NCBI RefSeq assembly: GCF_023856365.1
Contig: NC_064536.1
Location: 40,059,276-40,123,275, forward strand
Direction: 5' to 3'
DNA: 64,000 nucleotides
Source of the DNA: Brienomyrus brachyistius
Lineage: Eukaryota; Chordata; Actinopteri; Osteoglossiformes; Mormyridae
The position numbers and the translations under genes were made by a program. Positions within the stretch are counted from its first letter, which is position 1. Each line of letters opens with the position of its first letter. A model generated the notes under the pieces. That model was given only the letters and a program-made list of their open reading frames with translations, was not told the DNA's origin and did not search any database. Shown here piece by piece: positions 21,614 to 32,747 of the stretch.

Positions 21614-21795
21614 TTATGACGAAATGCTTCCAAAATGCCCAGTGTGCTTCAGCGTTTCTCCTTTTCTCCAGTCGTCGACAGGTCCTGTATTTATTAGGTG
21701 ATCTGTGATGTAGGAGATCTTGAGAATGGCTACTGCTCCAAGGATGATTGGCAGGTGGCTTTTCCCAGGAACAGCGGGCTGGAGATGTGTGGGAT
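21614..21795 (-). CDS. Possible stalk/membrane exon of an Ig-type receptor
   Basis: On the minus strand, acceptor TTCACTCCAG precedes a phase-1 open exon with a Pro-rich stalk (DPTHLQPAVPGK) and a short hydrophobic stretch (LPIILGAVAILKI), reaching a stop at 21614. Phase and layout fit receptor genes like those elsewhere in the window. A phase-1 signal-like exon is upstream at 22409-22451. No Ig exon lies between them, so this would be a remnant. It is recognised by layout only. Confidence 0.25.
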
Positions 21796-21977
21796 CTGGA
21801 GTGAAGATAGAAACAGAGGAAGAGTAAAAGCAGAGGGTGTGGGGGGGGGGAACAAGACTGCAGGACACGTTAAAGTCTATGGTAACACAGGTGACCTGGA
21901 CTACATGCCTATCACTCCCCACATGCCTGTTTCCCTCGCCTTCCCTGTGGTGTGCTGCTGATGAGCTACATCTATTT

Positions 21978-22292
21978 CTCGTTTAATCCTGCCTCCCGTT
22001 TCAGCCCTTGTGTGGATGATCCCAGGTCCCTCTCGTCTGCTCCTCATCTGTGGTGCATATAGTGCCTCTTCGTCGTGTGCTCCCCAGTCCAGTCATTGTA
22101 TTGTTACGTGTGCGATCCTGCTGTATAGGATCAATCCTGCTGATCCTGTGTTTCCCCCCTGCTCTCCCAGCCTGGTTTTCACCCCTCATGGTCTGTTTCC
22201 TTTTGCCTTTTGCATTGTGTTTTTATTAGAATAAAATCCCCTTCGTTTTCCCCGACGCCTGCCTTTACCTGTATCCTTCCAGAACCTTGACA
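21978..22292 (+). mobile_element. Probable solo LTR
   Basis: Ends CCTTGACA with an AATAAA at 22230-22235 and a CT-rich body. It is flanked by ATTTC at 21973-21977 and 22293-22297. The expected TG start appears as TC, a single change. No paralogous empty site is available here. Confidence 0.4.
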
Positions 22293-22408
22293 ATTTCCTG
22301 AAGATATGGTGCTTAATAAATAGACAATAAATTAAACACAAATACATAATGAGGCTCATAATATTTATGTGTGTGTCGTTTAAAAGAAATTAAATCAAAT
22401 TAACTTAC

Positions 22409-22451
22409 CTGGTGACACTGGTAACTCTGAACATAATACTAAAAAGATCAT
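22409..22451 (-). CDS. Possible signal-peptide exon
   Basis: On the minus strand, ATG opens a 43-nt exon (MIFLVLCSELPVSP plus one base) ending at a strong donor, CAG|GTAAGT. The hydrophobic start and phase-1 end match the receptor signal exon pattern. It may pair with 21614-21795. It is too short to be sure. Confidence 0.3.
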
Positions 22452-22599
22452 TTTAAAATTGTATTCAATTTTGCTGTGAATAAGCATTAACAATTATTTT
22501 TTAAACTGCCCACCACCACCCCCCCTCTTCAGAGGACAACTTTATTTTACATTAAATTAAAGATACAGTGTAAAGAATGTGGCTGCTCCGAACTCACCT

Positions 22600-23860
22600 G
22601 TCCTAGTACCGTAATTAAAGAAAAAAAAATGGGGGGGGGAGAGGGGGGCACAGACACAACAATCGTAGTAATAAAGGTGGGATGGAGAAAACAAAGTGTA
22701 AGGGAATACAGAGTACAAACAACCATAAGAAACACACGGCCCATGGCCATACGTCCACAAGACAACCACCCGCCCAACCCCAGAGGGAGCCCATGAGGGA
22801 CTAAGGGGGCGCCAACCCCCGTAAAAGGAGGTCCGCATAGGGGGGACAGGCAGCGAGCCCCCCAGTCCCTCCCGCAAGCCCTCCACCGAGGGAAGCGGGT
22901 CCAGGGCCAAAGGGCCCCATCAACCGGGAACACTCCCCTGGCGGACGGACCCCCAGCCCGCTCCCCGGCAGGACGGATCACCGCCCACTGTAGCGACCCG
23001 GCACGTCCCCCCCCTCCCCGACACTGCAGGATGATCTAAGGGAGACCCATACAAACAAAGTGCACCCCCCCCACCCCACGAGTGGACCTGCGTCAACTGG
23101 GGAGCGGCAGACCCCCCGCCCAGCCCAAACCGAACCCTCCAATTCGCCTAGAAGGGCTCAGAGCATCCCTAGATACCCCGGACCGCCTGCCAGGGCCCCA
23201 CCACGGCGCAGCAGAGCCAAGGACCACGCAGCCCACAAGAGGAGACGGCCCACACCGGCCAGGGCCGTCTTCTACCTGCCGGGCCAGCCCCACCCGCGCA
23301 GGGCCAGACAGAGAGTAAGGGGGGGCCCCTCAGCCCCCACTGCTTCCCCATCCCATGTTAGTGTGAAGTGTGCATGTACATGTGTGAGAGAGTTGTGTGT
23401 TTATGTCTACAATGCATTAAAATTAGTGGGTGCAGTTCGAGTATGAGGGCCCCACCACTGGCAGATGGCAGAGTCCCCCATCCCCCTCCCTGCACCCCAA
23501 GGCCCTAATGTAGCATGGACTGTGTATATAACTAAAGTGCAAAAAGCAGGTGAACAGTCGAGGCACGGGCACCCCACCGCTGGCAGACGGCAGAACCCCA
23601 CCTGCCTAAACCCACCTCCTCAGCCCTAGTGTCATGTGGTGTCTAATGTGCAAGTAAAACCTCCCCACTGCCCCTCAAAGCTCTAGTGTTGTATGAAATG
23701 TGGTGTCCGGCCCAGGGGAACAATAAGGGCGTGCAGGAGTGGGCCCCCCCCGGCACCGGGGCCAGATCCCCGACTGGCCCCGATTAGTCCTCATCCCTGA
23801 CCCCACACAACCGGCAGGGGCGGCCAACCGAGGGGGTTCAGGGGCGCCACATTAACAATT
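22600..23860. repeat. GC-rich dispersed-repeat-like block
   Basis: A 1.26-kb block, far more GC-rich than its surroundings, with many C or G runs. From about 23445 an internal unit of about 120 bp recurs: GGGCCCCACCACTGGCAGAT at 23447 and GGGCACCCCACCGCTGGCAG at 23567, each followed by AACCCCACC- or AGTCCCCCA-like sequence and CCCTA(A/G)TGT. Open frames on both strands are low-complexity Pro/Gly/Arg/Ala sequence that I do not regard as genes. It resembles repetitive sequence common in fish, but I cannot name the family. Confidence 0.45.
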
Positions 23861-24032
23861 ATTAATAAACATTCCACTATACATCTCAAAATTTATCATG
23901 CTCAATTCATTATCTTTGATACTGTTTCAAACGTTTAATGTTCCCCAAACAGCAGCAGAAGAACCACAACTTCATCTTCCTTGTATTTTGGCTCTTCTCT
24001 GTGTCAAGAGCTCTACAAGCTCAACTTTAATA

Positions 24033-24893
24033 TTAATTTTCCACCACTTCTACATCTTCTATCTCTACCTGACCCACATCTATCTCTAAACCGCCAGTTT
24101 CCTCATTACCTCTTTCTCTATTTATAATATCAACTAGTACATCACTTACTATTATTTCCAATATGGTTACATCTCTCACCATGTCCACACCCTCAATAAT
24201 TACCTCCCCTACTTCTACCCCCACAATCTCAAAATTTACATCCCCAGAAATTACTTCTGCAAGCCCAAACTCACACACTCGGACTTGCAAAGCCTCCACC
24301 TTCACATTTCCTTTCGTATCCTCTGCCTTTAGGGTAATATTCCCCCCCTCCACCTTAACCACCTTCACATTTACCCCCACCTCACCTTGCTTCCCATTGC
24401 TTCCATTTTGCATTTTATTAATGCCTACATTCTGGTCTGCACCCTCCACCTGTACACCGGAGATCTTACGCACATGTCTTTCCCTCTCTGCCACCTCCAC
24501 CCTTTCCCCACTAACCTCACCCTTTACCTCACCTACCCCCTGACTGGTCCTATTTTTCCTCACCTTCTTCTTTTTGTGAAGGTAATACGTCTTATAAATT
24601 TCCCACTCTTCAGATGTCAGGCCGTAATTTTCCTGAAGAGTCTCAGAGAAAATGCCAGCATTGCCTATCACTCTCACACCCTCCCCTCCCTTACACCAGT
24701 CAGTCACACCTCCCAGTCCCCCATAACCTCCCCAGCCTGGACAATGGGGGGTGTCGCTGGTGAGCACTCCTCCAAACCATTCCTCACTCCCCAGTCGATC
24801 ACCTCGTCCCACAGGTCCCAGGCTCGCCAGTGCTGGTCGTTGGTCCAGGAAACAGCTTTCGGAATTTTCATTCTTGGTGAATAAACAAGACAT
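24033..24893 (-). CDS. Unrecognised gene-like open frame
   Basis: One frame is open for 286 codons. Its first third contains SEEWEIYKTYYLHKKKK, which looks protein-like. The last 170 residues are a Val/Glu/Gly-rich run without recognisable domains. An alternative frame from ATG 24886 is open for about 55 codons and rich in Trp and acidic residues (SWTNDQHWRAWDLWDEV), and ends at TGA near 24707. The two frames meet at a GTGTG step, so a 2-bp slip could have split one original frame. A GTGAGG donor after the Lys run suggests that only 24565-24887 may be exonic. A possible first exon is at 25500-25510. I cannot name it. Confidence 0.35.
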   Translation of the reverse strand: MSCLFTKNENSESCFLDQRPALASLGPVGRGDRLGSEEWFGGVLTSDTPHCPGWGGYGGLGGVTDWCKGGEGVRVIGNAGIFSETLQENYGLTSEEWEIYKTYYLHKKKKVRKNRTSQGVGEVKGEVSGERVEVAERERHVRKISGVQVEGADQNVGINKMQNGSNGKQGEVGVNVKVVKVEGGNITLKAEDTKGNVKVEALQVRVCEFGLAEVISGDVNFEIVGVEVGEVIIEGVDMVRDVTILEIIVSDVLVDIINRERGNEETGGLEIDVGQVEIEDVEVVEN

Positions 24894-25499
24894 AATTAAC
24901 TAGCCGTCTGTGATACTCTCAAAGCCAAACTAGACACTGTATTTTCAACGTACTCCAGACATTTGCTAAATGCTTTTCACCAAGAATGCCTATGGAAAGG
25001 GATGGAGCCTTCATTAGCTGCTCGTGGCATCGACGCTACTTCGATAGAAGCGGGCAAATTACTAAAACTGTTTCACAACCTATACAGTAACGCTGTCGAA
25101 ATCAGGACACTGCTTCGATACGTTATAACATCGCCATGGTAATGAACCCAGCAAACGGTTAATCTAAACGTATAGGGGCTCTTTTCAGAATAACATCTTC
25201 AGATGAAACGCATTACGAAAGACCGGATGAGTAAAACCAATCATTTCAACCATAAGTCTTATTGTTTTTAAGTTTAACACAATAATTTTCTCTTACAATT
25301 TAAATATAAACAATCACATTACGAAAAATGGCCACAGCATCTACAGTTTAAGCTACTAATTTTAAATATATTTCAATTATATTTTGCGGCAATATTTGCA
25401 TGAACTATATCACGACATAAAATGAAATATACAATTAACTATGCTAACAAAACATAATCTGAAGAAATAGCAAGAAACATACGAAGAGATGCTTCTCAC

Positions 25500-25510
25500 C
25501 GCTGCGCCAT
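25500..25510 (-). CDS. Candidate first coding exon of the 24-kb locus
   Basis: On the minus strand, GCGATGGCGCAGCG stops at a GTGAGA donor. The ATG has a good Kozak context, and eleven coding bases leave phase 2. The acceptor TTCACCAAG at about 24888 supplies one base and then continues in frame with the ATG at 24886, so the join is phase-consistent. The evidence is splice signals and frame only. Confidence 0.3.
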
Positions 25511-25559
25511 CGCTCTGTCAGAAAGTTTATGTTCAAACTGCACTGATTTTGTTTCTATG

Positions 25560-25740
25560 GAAACCAGCGAAATTTTTCATTGGTCGAAAGGATGAAGATG
25601 TGTACTGACGCCATTTTCAACGAATGAAAACGAGAATTAATTGTCAGGGCGGGACGAATTTGAAGGTGAACCAATAAAAAGTAGTATGTTTAGCTCGTGC
25701 TTGTTCTGGCTGAGCGTGATTGGATTTGTTGATCTAACCG
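25560..25740 (-). promoter_or_regulatory. Candidate CCAAT-containing promoter of the 24-kb locus
   Basis: Upstream of the candidate first exon are three CCAAT-type boxes in about 140 bp: ATTGG at 25578-25585 and at 25718-25724, and CCAAT at 25671-25675. No TATA box is obvious at the expected distance. Confidence 0.3.
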
Positions 25741-26229
25741 CCTTCAAGCCCGTAAACCATGTATCTACTTGTCAATGGGAAACCACGCAGTTCTCTCTAT
25801 AAATACTGACTGCAATTTTTTTAATAACATTATGTCTTTTCTATGCAGTATTACGGTAATGCATAATACCGCGATGTTTGGGGTTTACCGCTGTTTATTT
25901 TTCCATAGCTGGTGACCGCAATTAGCATTTTAGCCATGTTGGTAGGTACGCTTTTGAGAAAGAAGTTCTTGTTATTCACATTCTGTGTCCTGGTGTTTTT
26001 AATTTCTCATAATGTGAACAAAGATATGTCATATACAAGTTTTTTGAGAGACTAAATTTTGGTTTGATTTATAATTTATTTAATGGTAAATAAAGTTCTT
26101 ATACAGCCATTTTAGAATTAGTGCAGTCTTTCGTTTAGAATTAGCGCAATATTCTTAAAAACTGCATGTTCAAACCAAACGCCATGCCATAATAACTGCT
26201 TTACAGATATTTCATTCAGGAATCTATGG

Positions 26230-26860
26230 AGGGTATACTGTAGGTAGGCCTGTTTGTGTGTGTGTGTGCGCGCGTTTGGGTGGGTGGTTATGTACATAGT
26301 GCTATAAAACATGTTATTTTGACTTTGTAGGGACATGTTTTCGTACCCGAAAGTAAGAAGATACTGAATTTTATTAAATTCTGTGAATGCAGTCTAAGGA
26401 ATAATTCAAAAAGTCTTGCATTTTGTTTGGTTGCTTACTGTTACTGCTTGGTAACTACTGCAATGTTTAAGGTTGCCATAGTTAGGATTGGGGTTACGCC
26501 CATACAAATGAATGGAGAATCCCCACAAAGATTCAAATACCTAATCTGTGTGTGTGTGTGGAGTAGGTGTATATTACATTGTGGGGACCAAATGTCCCCC
26601 ACAATGTGACAAAAACCTGCTATTTTGATGTTTTGGGGGGGCATTTTCAGGTACTCACAAAGATCTGTAAATACAATCAAAAAACTAAAAATGCCAAAAG
26701 TCTTGTATTTGGTTTGGTTACATATGGTTAAGGTTAGGGGTTGGTAGGGGTTAAAGTTGTGATGTTGGGATTACAGTTTTCCCCATAGAAATGAATGGAG
26801 AGTCCCCACAAAGATATAATTACACAGCTGTGTGTGTGTGTGTGTGTGTGTGTTGTGTGT
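26230..26860. repeat. Dispersed repeat pair with TG microsatellites
   Basis: Two related segments, about 26410-26565 and 26695-26850, share AAAAGTCTTG, TTTGGTTTGGTTAC-like sequence, GAATGGAGA(A/G)TCCCCACAAAG and a terminal (TG)n. Another TG/CG-rich run is at about 26252-26275. There is no coding content. Confidence 0.55.
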
Positions 26861-26879
26861 GGTATCAGATCAGTCCCTG

Positions 26880-27150
26880 AGAGTTCAGTAGTCAGGCGCC
26901 ATGTTTCTGAGTCTGGTTGTGGAGGCCTGAATGCTTTTCCAGATGCTAGGAGAGTGAAAAGATTATGTGAGGGGTGGGTGCGGTCATCCACAATGTTGGT
27001 GGCTTTGCGGATGGAGCGTGTGATGTGAATGTCCATGATGGAGGGGAGAGAGACTCTAATAATCTTCTCAGCTATCCTCACTATCCGCTGGTCTTGTGAT
27101 CTGAGGCGAGGCAGTTCCCAAATCAGACCGTGATGCAGCTGCTCAGTTTG
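26880..27150 (-). pseudogene. CR1/L2-type LINE ORF2 C-terminal fragment, reverse
   Basis: On the minus strand: RIAEKIIRVSLPSIMDIHI, RSIRKATNIVDDRTHPSHN and LFTLLASGKAFR. These match the A-x-x-I-I-G-x-x-L-P-S and I-x-D-x-x-H-P-S-H-x-L-F-x-L-L-P-S-G-x-x-x-R signature of jockey-superfamily LINE polymerases. The rest of the ORF is gone. Confidence 0.65.
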
Positions 27151-27455
27151 CTCTTGTCTAAGGAATCAAAAATGTGGTTCCATGGGGTTCCAGACAGTGA
27201 CCTTTTTTGAAGACAGTGAGACTAAATTTTATACCTAGGTGCACCAGTGATGACATTGGTCAGGTAGGCTGTGGTCTGTCAGTTGTTGACAAGTGGCTGG
27301 TGACCCATGCAACCCAAGCAGAAGTGAGCAGAACTTGTACCAGCCAAATAGACAGGAGAAAGCGGATTTTTCATTGGACTTCAGGACTCCTGAGTAACAG
27401 ATAAAGACAGAGAAACAGCAAAGTTATGGAGAATCAGGAAGTAAGTGCCAGTCTG

Positions 27456-28220
27456 CACAGATCTGAGGTCAGTGAGACACACATAAGGCTCCTCTGATGC
27501 TCCTCTTCATCCGCTGATGGGCCTCCAGGTGAGAATCACAAATCAAACATAATAACAACTGACACAAAGGCCTGAGGTCAGACCCTCTGTATGCAGCACA
27601 AAGTGTGTCTGCAGTCTCACCCTCACATCGTGTATGACGACATTTCTGCTTTTTAGATAAAGTGCCTGTCTGAGAATAACTTCTGCATCATGCTAATGAT
27701 TTAGCTGTTTTGTGCTCATGTGCAAAAGAAAAATGAGGAAGTTAAATATATCAGAAATAAATTTCTAATGTGACTCAAGGCCACAGTAAAGTGGACCATC
27801 ACATGAAGTAAGTACAAAACAGCCTTTACTAATAAGCTAAGGATTAAACAACATATATGATGTGCATAATCTGACAGTATATCAGCGTGAGAGCAAGGCT
27901 GGCCCTGGAAGTGGTGTGCATGCAACGGCAGAGCAAAGTTAGAGACACCCGCTAAAAACTTTCATTTCATCTCACTTACTTCTTTTTTCTTTTTCCTTCT
28001 TTTTTTCTCTCCTAATCTGTCCATCCTCTTCGGCCAGCTCACCCACTGCAATACTTTACGGGTTAAAAATGAAATAAATAAATAAAATTTAAAAAATGAA
28101 ATCGATCAACATGAGAGGCCTATACAGAGTTTATGGAGCTCCTCATGGTAAAGCAAACATGTTTGGCACAGCAGTGCATTCAGACCATGAATCTGCTAAA
28201 GCTGCCCGACAGGACAAAGG
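27456..28220. repeat. Segmental duplication, right copy, first block
   Basis: Counterpart of 1-775. Upstream sequence at 27440-27456 (AGGAAGTAAGTGCCAGTCTG) also resembles the flank of the intact signal exon at 1289, so homology may extend slightly further left than the window start of the other copy. Confidence 0.85.
27497..27528 (+). pseudogene. Broken signal-peptide exon, right copy
   Basis: Same frame-breaking 8-bp loss and early TGA as at 45-76, with a preserved GTGAG donor. Confidence 0.55.
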
Positions 28221-28225
28221 GAATA

Positions 28226-29320
28226 AAAAAAGTATCAATTTATTAATCATGTATTTAAACAAATAATGACCAGTATAAAAGACATATACAAAACTGTACA
28301 AAAGCCTTGGTCCGTCAAAGAAAATGATGTTTAAAATGATCTTCATCTTGGTCTAGAATTATAATATTTTGTCCGTAAAAGTGTGGCAGCCCAGTCATTT
28401 GCACCAACCATCCAATAGACCCATATATTTTTGACTTGACCATTAACACAACTCCTATGGCTAATCAATGCATCATTAACATTTGTTTAATTAAATTAAT
28501 TAATTAAGTGAGCTGGTGGCGGAATTTAGCAAATACATGGAATGGCTGGGATGCCCCTGAGGAGAGGTTTAGGATCCAAAGCGTGGTTCATCTAGCGATC
28601 CAACAAGGCATCAGTAACTTTATGGAGAAAAGAAGAAATTCTTGTTAGTTTTTATTGTGTCACTTTTAATTTGCATATATTTTTATGATAATTGTGTTTT
28701 TGTTCTGAGCAAATATACACAACCCAGATAAATAGCATTAAACGTTTTCTTTGATGGCCGAAGACTTTTGCATAGTACCATATTTTTTCAGAATCAAGAG
28801 ACAATTTAATAAAAACCAGTCTTACCTTCACAAGATAACGATTATTAAACATTAACCAGCAGGTGGCAGCAAAGCACTTGTGAATAAGTGGCCAATACGT
28901 GGTTGTACAGGTTCCCAGCAGATAATCAACCCCTCTGTGTTTAACTGACTCTCATGCTATGACTGTACAGACTGAGCAGGGCCGAGTGAGAGAGGCCTCA
29001 CTGCAGTTAGCATAACCGTTTATTTTACAGCTCGTCTGACTCATTCTGCTCCACGAAGGTCATCTCCTCTGCCAGCTTCCTCTGATCCAGGGAGACCCTC
29101 TGCTTCTCTCTGATTGGTTCCCGTTTTCTACAGGAGGTCCAGTGCAGCTGAATGCTGATGATGGTGCAAATCAGGTAAAACACACCAGTCCCAACTTTCA
29201 GTACAGCATCCAGAACCTGCTCCCATCTGTCAGAGACATAATACACCAGTGTGTCTGTCAGTCACACGTATCACATTGAAACCTGAAGAACAAAACAGTG
29301 AATCTATTCTTACTGAAGTA
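28226..29320. repeat. Segmental duplication, right copy, second block
   Basis: Counterpart of 3545-4920 without the solo LTR. It contains the transmembrane exon. Confidence 0.85.
29025..29226 (-). CDS. Transmembrane and tail exon of Ig receptor, right copy
   Basis: Open from acceptor TCTCTGACAG to a stop. It differs from the left copy by a few conservative changes (KAGTG to KVGTG, IITI to IISI). The Lys beside the membrane span and the tail ending ESDEL are kept. With two copies both open, this exon is the least decayed part of the receptor. Without a usable 5' end it is probably not expressed as a receptor. Confidence 0.5.
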
Positions 29321-29399
29321 AATCCACCTTGATAATCACCTGGATAGGATGGGATCTCAAGTTTATTATTAAGAAAATAAAATAAAAAATATTTTTTTC
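29321..29399. other. Right-copy-only sequence flanking a SINE
   Basis: Together with 29749-29965 this is absent from the left copy at 4920. Either the left copy lost about 645 bp or the right gained it. The 13-bp SINE target AAATATTTTTTTC is at 29387-29399. Confidence 0.5.
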
Positions 29400-29748
29400 G
29401 GGGCGGCATGGTGGTGCAGTGGTTAGCACTGTTACCTCACACCTCTTGGACCCGGGTTTGAATCTCCGCCTGGGTGTGGAGTTTGCATGTTCTCCCCATG
29501 TCGTCGTGGGGTTTCCTCCGGGTACTCCGGTTTCCCCCCACAGTCCAAAAACATGCTGAGGCTAATTGGACTTGCTAAATTGCCCATAGGAATGCATGTG
29601 AGAGTGCATGGTGTGTGAGTGTGCCCTGCGATGGGCTGGCACCCCATCCTGGGTTGTTCCCAGCCTCGTGCCCATTGTTTCCGGGATAGGCTCCGGACCT
29701 CCCGCGACCCAGTAGGATAAGCGGTTTGGAAAATGGATGGATGGACGG
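29400..29748 (+). mobile_element. tRNA-derived SINE, complete, with 13-bp target duplication
   Basis: The head GGGCGGCATGGTGGTGCAGT with GGTTAGCAC (A box) and GGGTTTGAATCTC (B-box-like) shows a tRNA origin. The body runs GGAGTTTGCATGTTCTCC, GTTTCCTCCGGG, AAACATGCTGAGGCTAATTG, ATGGGCTGG and GGGATAGGCTCCGGA, and the tail is GGATGGATGGA. AAATATTTTTTTC flanks both ends (29387-29399, 29749-29761), which indicates LINE-machinery insertion. Confidence 0.9.
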
Positions 29749-30136
29749 AAATATTTTTTTCTCTTAAAATTAAAATGACAGTTTCCCATTACTGTGTGAT
29801 CAGGTAAATGCTGCTAGCTGGACCCCCACACTACTGTAAATGCTGCTGAATGCTTACCTCAGTTTTTCATTATCCCCTCCTTCTTCATCATGTGCAGAGA
29901 AAAGGAGAGCAGTGGAAACAGGAGAAAGGATTGTTAATAAAAAGCAGTGTTCTGTTAGTCAATAAAGACTAAGAAAAGGTCACTCTTGAAACTGAAATAT
30001 AAATTATGAAAGATATTCTACAGAGAAAATGATTAGATGGAGAACAATGAATTAGTGTTCACATCCCAGGGCACTGATAGTGAAGAGGTGAGATAAATGA
30101 TTTTATTAACATATTTTAATGTATCTATTGTATCAG

Positions 30137-30464
30137 GGTGGCATGGTGGTGCAGTGGTTTGCACTGTCGCCTCACTCCTCTGGCACGTGTACTCAAGTCT
30201 TCGCTGGAGTTCCGTGTGTATGGAGTTTGCATGCTCCCGCTGTGTCATTGTGGGGTTTCCTCCAGGTACTCTGATTTCCCCCCACAGTCCAAAAGCATGC
30301 TGAGGCTAATTGGAGTTGTCAAATTGCCGGTAGGTGTGCTTGTGCGAGGGAATGGAGTGTGAGCGTGTCCTGCAATGGGTTGGCACCCTGTCATGGGACG
30401 TTCCCTGCCTTGCGCCCATAGGGACCCTGACTTAGACAAGCAGTTTCAGAAAATGGATGGATGC
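30137..30464 (+). mobile_element. tRNA-derived SINE, right paralogue of the 5103 copy
   Basis: Near-identical to 5103-5430, including its degenerate B-box area, which shows insertion before the duplication. Confidence 0.75.
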
Positions 30465-31071
30465 AGCACTGGAACAGATATTACAGAGTACAACTGTAAC
30501 ACTGGCCTACGCTGCAATGAAAAACCACCTACAGACATGTTAGTCAGTCTGCACACCATTAGTAACAATTCATCCTCACAAAGATGAAAAAATGCCTGAA
30601 TTAAGTTGCAAGCTACATGGATTTGTCTGGATTTGTATACATAACAAGTGATTGGCTGTATGTCTGTGGAAAATGCTGTGATTTTTGTCATATTACAGAC
30701 TGATCATAAACTAGAAGACACACATTCAATATTAAAGACACCAATTAGCCTGACTGTGCGTTTTTGGATTGTTGGAGGAAACCCACACAGCATGTGGAGA
30801 ACATGCAAACTCCACACAGACAGAGCAGAAGCCAGATTCAAACCCCTAAACATGGAGGCGTGAAGCAACAGCGCCGCCTACTGGACCAACGTGCCACTAT
30901 CATTGAAACAATAATCCCAATAAATAACTCTGTTTCACAACAGCTGATAAATAGGGGATTATCCCCACAAAAAAGCACAAACCCCTTCGTGAGTGAAACT
31001 GCTGGGTTGATTAGTATGTATCTATTTATATTGAAGCATAAATAATTCACAGGCAGATTTAAATCAATTAC

Positions 31072-31350
31072 TTATGTTTAACAGTAATATGAACTGGAAT
31101 TTGCAGGTTTACAGCAGCACACCAATACCAGCCAGTGTCCTTCCTCTCCAGCCCACTCATTGTCACAATGAAGGTTTTATTTTCTGTGTCATCCCTGATC
31201 AGGACAGGCCTCCCATGCAAACTCACTGATCTCTCTGATGTACAGGAGCCCCCAATCTTACACCACATCCTTTGTCTTTTGTTGTTTCCATAGTAACACT
31301 GACACTGTCTCCATCCACACCCGTCACCTCCTGTTTGTCCACTGACAGCC
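31072..31350 (-). pseudogene. Ig V-type domain 2 exon, right copy
   Basis: Open V-type domain with both canonical cysteines (QCQCYYG and DTGWYWCAA) and the family-specific MWCKIG. It ends near HITVK before a GTAATT donor. This domain looks intact, unlike its left counterpart. I class it with the pseudogene because domain 1 of the same gene has a stop and a lost cysteine, and no signal exon is present before the tRNA array begins. Confidence 0.55.
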
Positions 31351-31703
31351 CTGGAGGACTTCAACACACAGGTAAAACACTCAAAGATTTTCACAGCAAT
31401 AAAATCTTTATGAATATCAGCCCATTACGACATACATACTGTATGTAAATGTTTGCCCAATAAACTGACATTTTTTAACATATTACTTATCATATTTAAC
31501 CTCATGAAGTCGCCCAATTTAGCTGACACTGTTACTTCTTCCAAGTCTCGTTTATCATATTGAATTAAATTAAAATGCAGATTTTTTAAATATTAAAACA
31601 TTTTTTCCATCAGTGTTTGTATTAAGGTCCTTCCTTTTTGACTCAGTGACATGTTACATACTGTGCATCTCATTGGCTACAGTCTGCAGTACAGACATCT
31701 TAC

Positions 31704-32017
31704 CATCAGTGACTGACAGATTAACCTGACCAAAGAGGCTCCACTGATCTTCACACAACACCAGTACCGGTCGGAGTCCTCAGCTGTCAGATTGTTGATG
31801 GTCACAGTGAAGACTCGCTGGTCAGGATCATCTCTGACTGACACTTTACCCTCCTGTGGAGAGTCAGTGTGTACTATGGGAGTACATGACCTCACATTAT
31901 ACCCTCTGCACCAGTATTTCACATGAGTTTTATATCTGTCACCATAGGAATATGGGATTGTTACAGATCATCCTCTCTGTACACAGACCCATTTCACTGT
32001 AGACACACTGTCAGCAC
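31704..32017 (-). pseudogene. Ig V-type domain 1 exon, right copy (stop and lost Cys)
   Basis: Minus-strand exon between acceptor CCCACAG and donor GTAAGA (CACTGATG|GTAAGA). It carries YKTHVKYWCRGY, CTPIVHTDSP, VSVRDDPDQRVFTVTI and AEDSDRYWC. The TGA upstream of SVTIP is shared with the left copy, and the following canonical Cys is Tyr here (TAT for TGT). The exon is 314 bp, normal for a V domain, but cannot make a folded one as read. Confidence 0.6.
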
Positions 32018-32747
32018 CTGTGGGGAAAATAATTAACTGAATAAGGATTTTCCACCTCATGACATCTCTAAGTAATTATGCTTTGTTTGTGTAATACTTA
32101 GATTAGGTCATGTGTAATTAACAGAACAGTGATGATGCATAAAAGGCAAAGACAATCATTTTTCTATAAGAACAAGGAAAACAAAAGTAGTGTCTGATCT
32201 TGGGAAGGGCTTAAGCAGGATGTGGGATCGGGAATCTGAGCTTGGCAGTGTGTTCTAGGGTCTGAGAGGAAAACAAGGACCTTACATCCCTAGTAAAAGG
32301 CCTAGATGAGGTGAATGAATGGGCTTGTCACTGTGTGGGATGACCACACCCCTTCAGTACTATGGCCTTGTAAACATATCCAGTCCTGTGATACAGGCCC
32401 TCTCCTATTCCCTCTATTCATGTTACCTTTGGGTTCTATTTGTGAACGTTATTATGTAAAATATCATTGCTATGCCAGTGATACGCTGCTCTATTTGCCA
32501 TTAAAACCTGGTGACTGCTGCTCACTGATGGCCCTTTCTAACTGTCTGGAGGATATTAAGAACAAGACAGCAATGACTTTCGTCCAAATTAATGAAAACA
32601 AGACAGAGGTAATGAGTTTTGGTCAATCAGGGTCTGTCCATGAGAACAATTAGGGCCTCATTCAGAGAACTTCCGGTCACATACTAAAAATCTTGGTGTC
32701 ATCTTTGATTCATCATTGAGTTTGATAAACAAATAAATGCTGTTGGG
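31919..32747. repeat. Segmental duplication, right copy, final blocks and L1 empty site
   Basis: Counterpart of 7784-8177 joined directly to 13867-14318. The junction AAAAGGCCTAGATGAGGTGA at about 32295 is the pre-insertion target of the L1. Confidence 0.9.
32315..32740 (+). pseudogene. L2-type LINE RT fragment, right copy
   Basis: Paralogue of 13895-14318. The catalytic box here reads CYASDTLLYL, with Ser in place of the first Asp, followed by NENKTEVMSFG. It is truncated by the SINE at 32748. Confidence 0.7.

Larger units (their letters stand above)
29966..31918. repeat. Segmental duplication, right copy, third block
   Basis: Counterpart of 4924-6884. Here the domain-1 exon is not split. 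Confidence 0.85.

Noticed and set aside
22547..23446. Gly/Pro/Arg-rich frames on both strands of the GC-rich block
   Set aside because: Overlapping low-complexity frames produced by base composition; no start, splice or domain evidence.
22600..23860. Ribosomal RNA gene fragment, because of high GC
   Set aside because: I find none of the conserved rRNA core sequences, and the internal 120-bp repeats do not fit.
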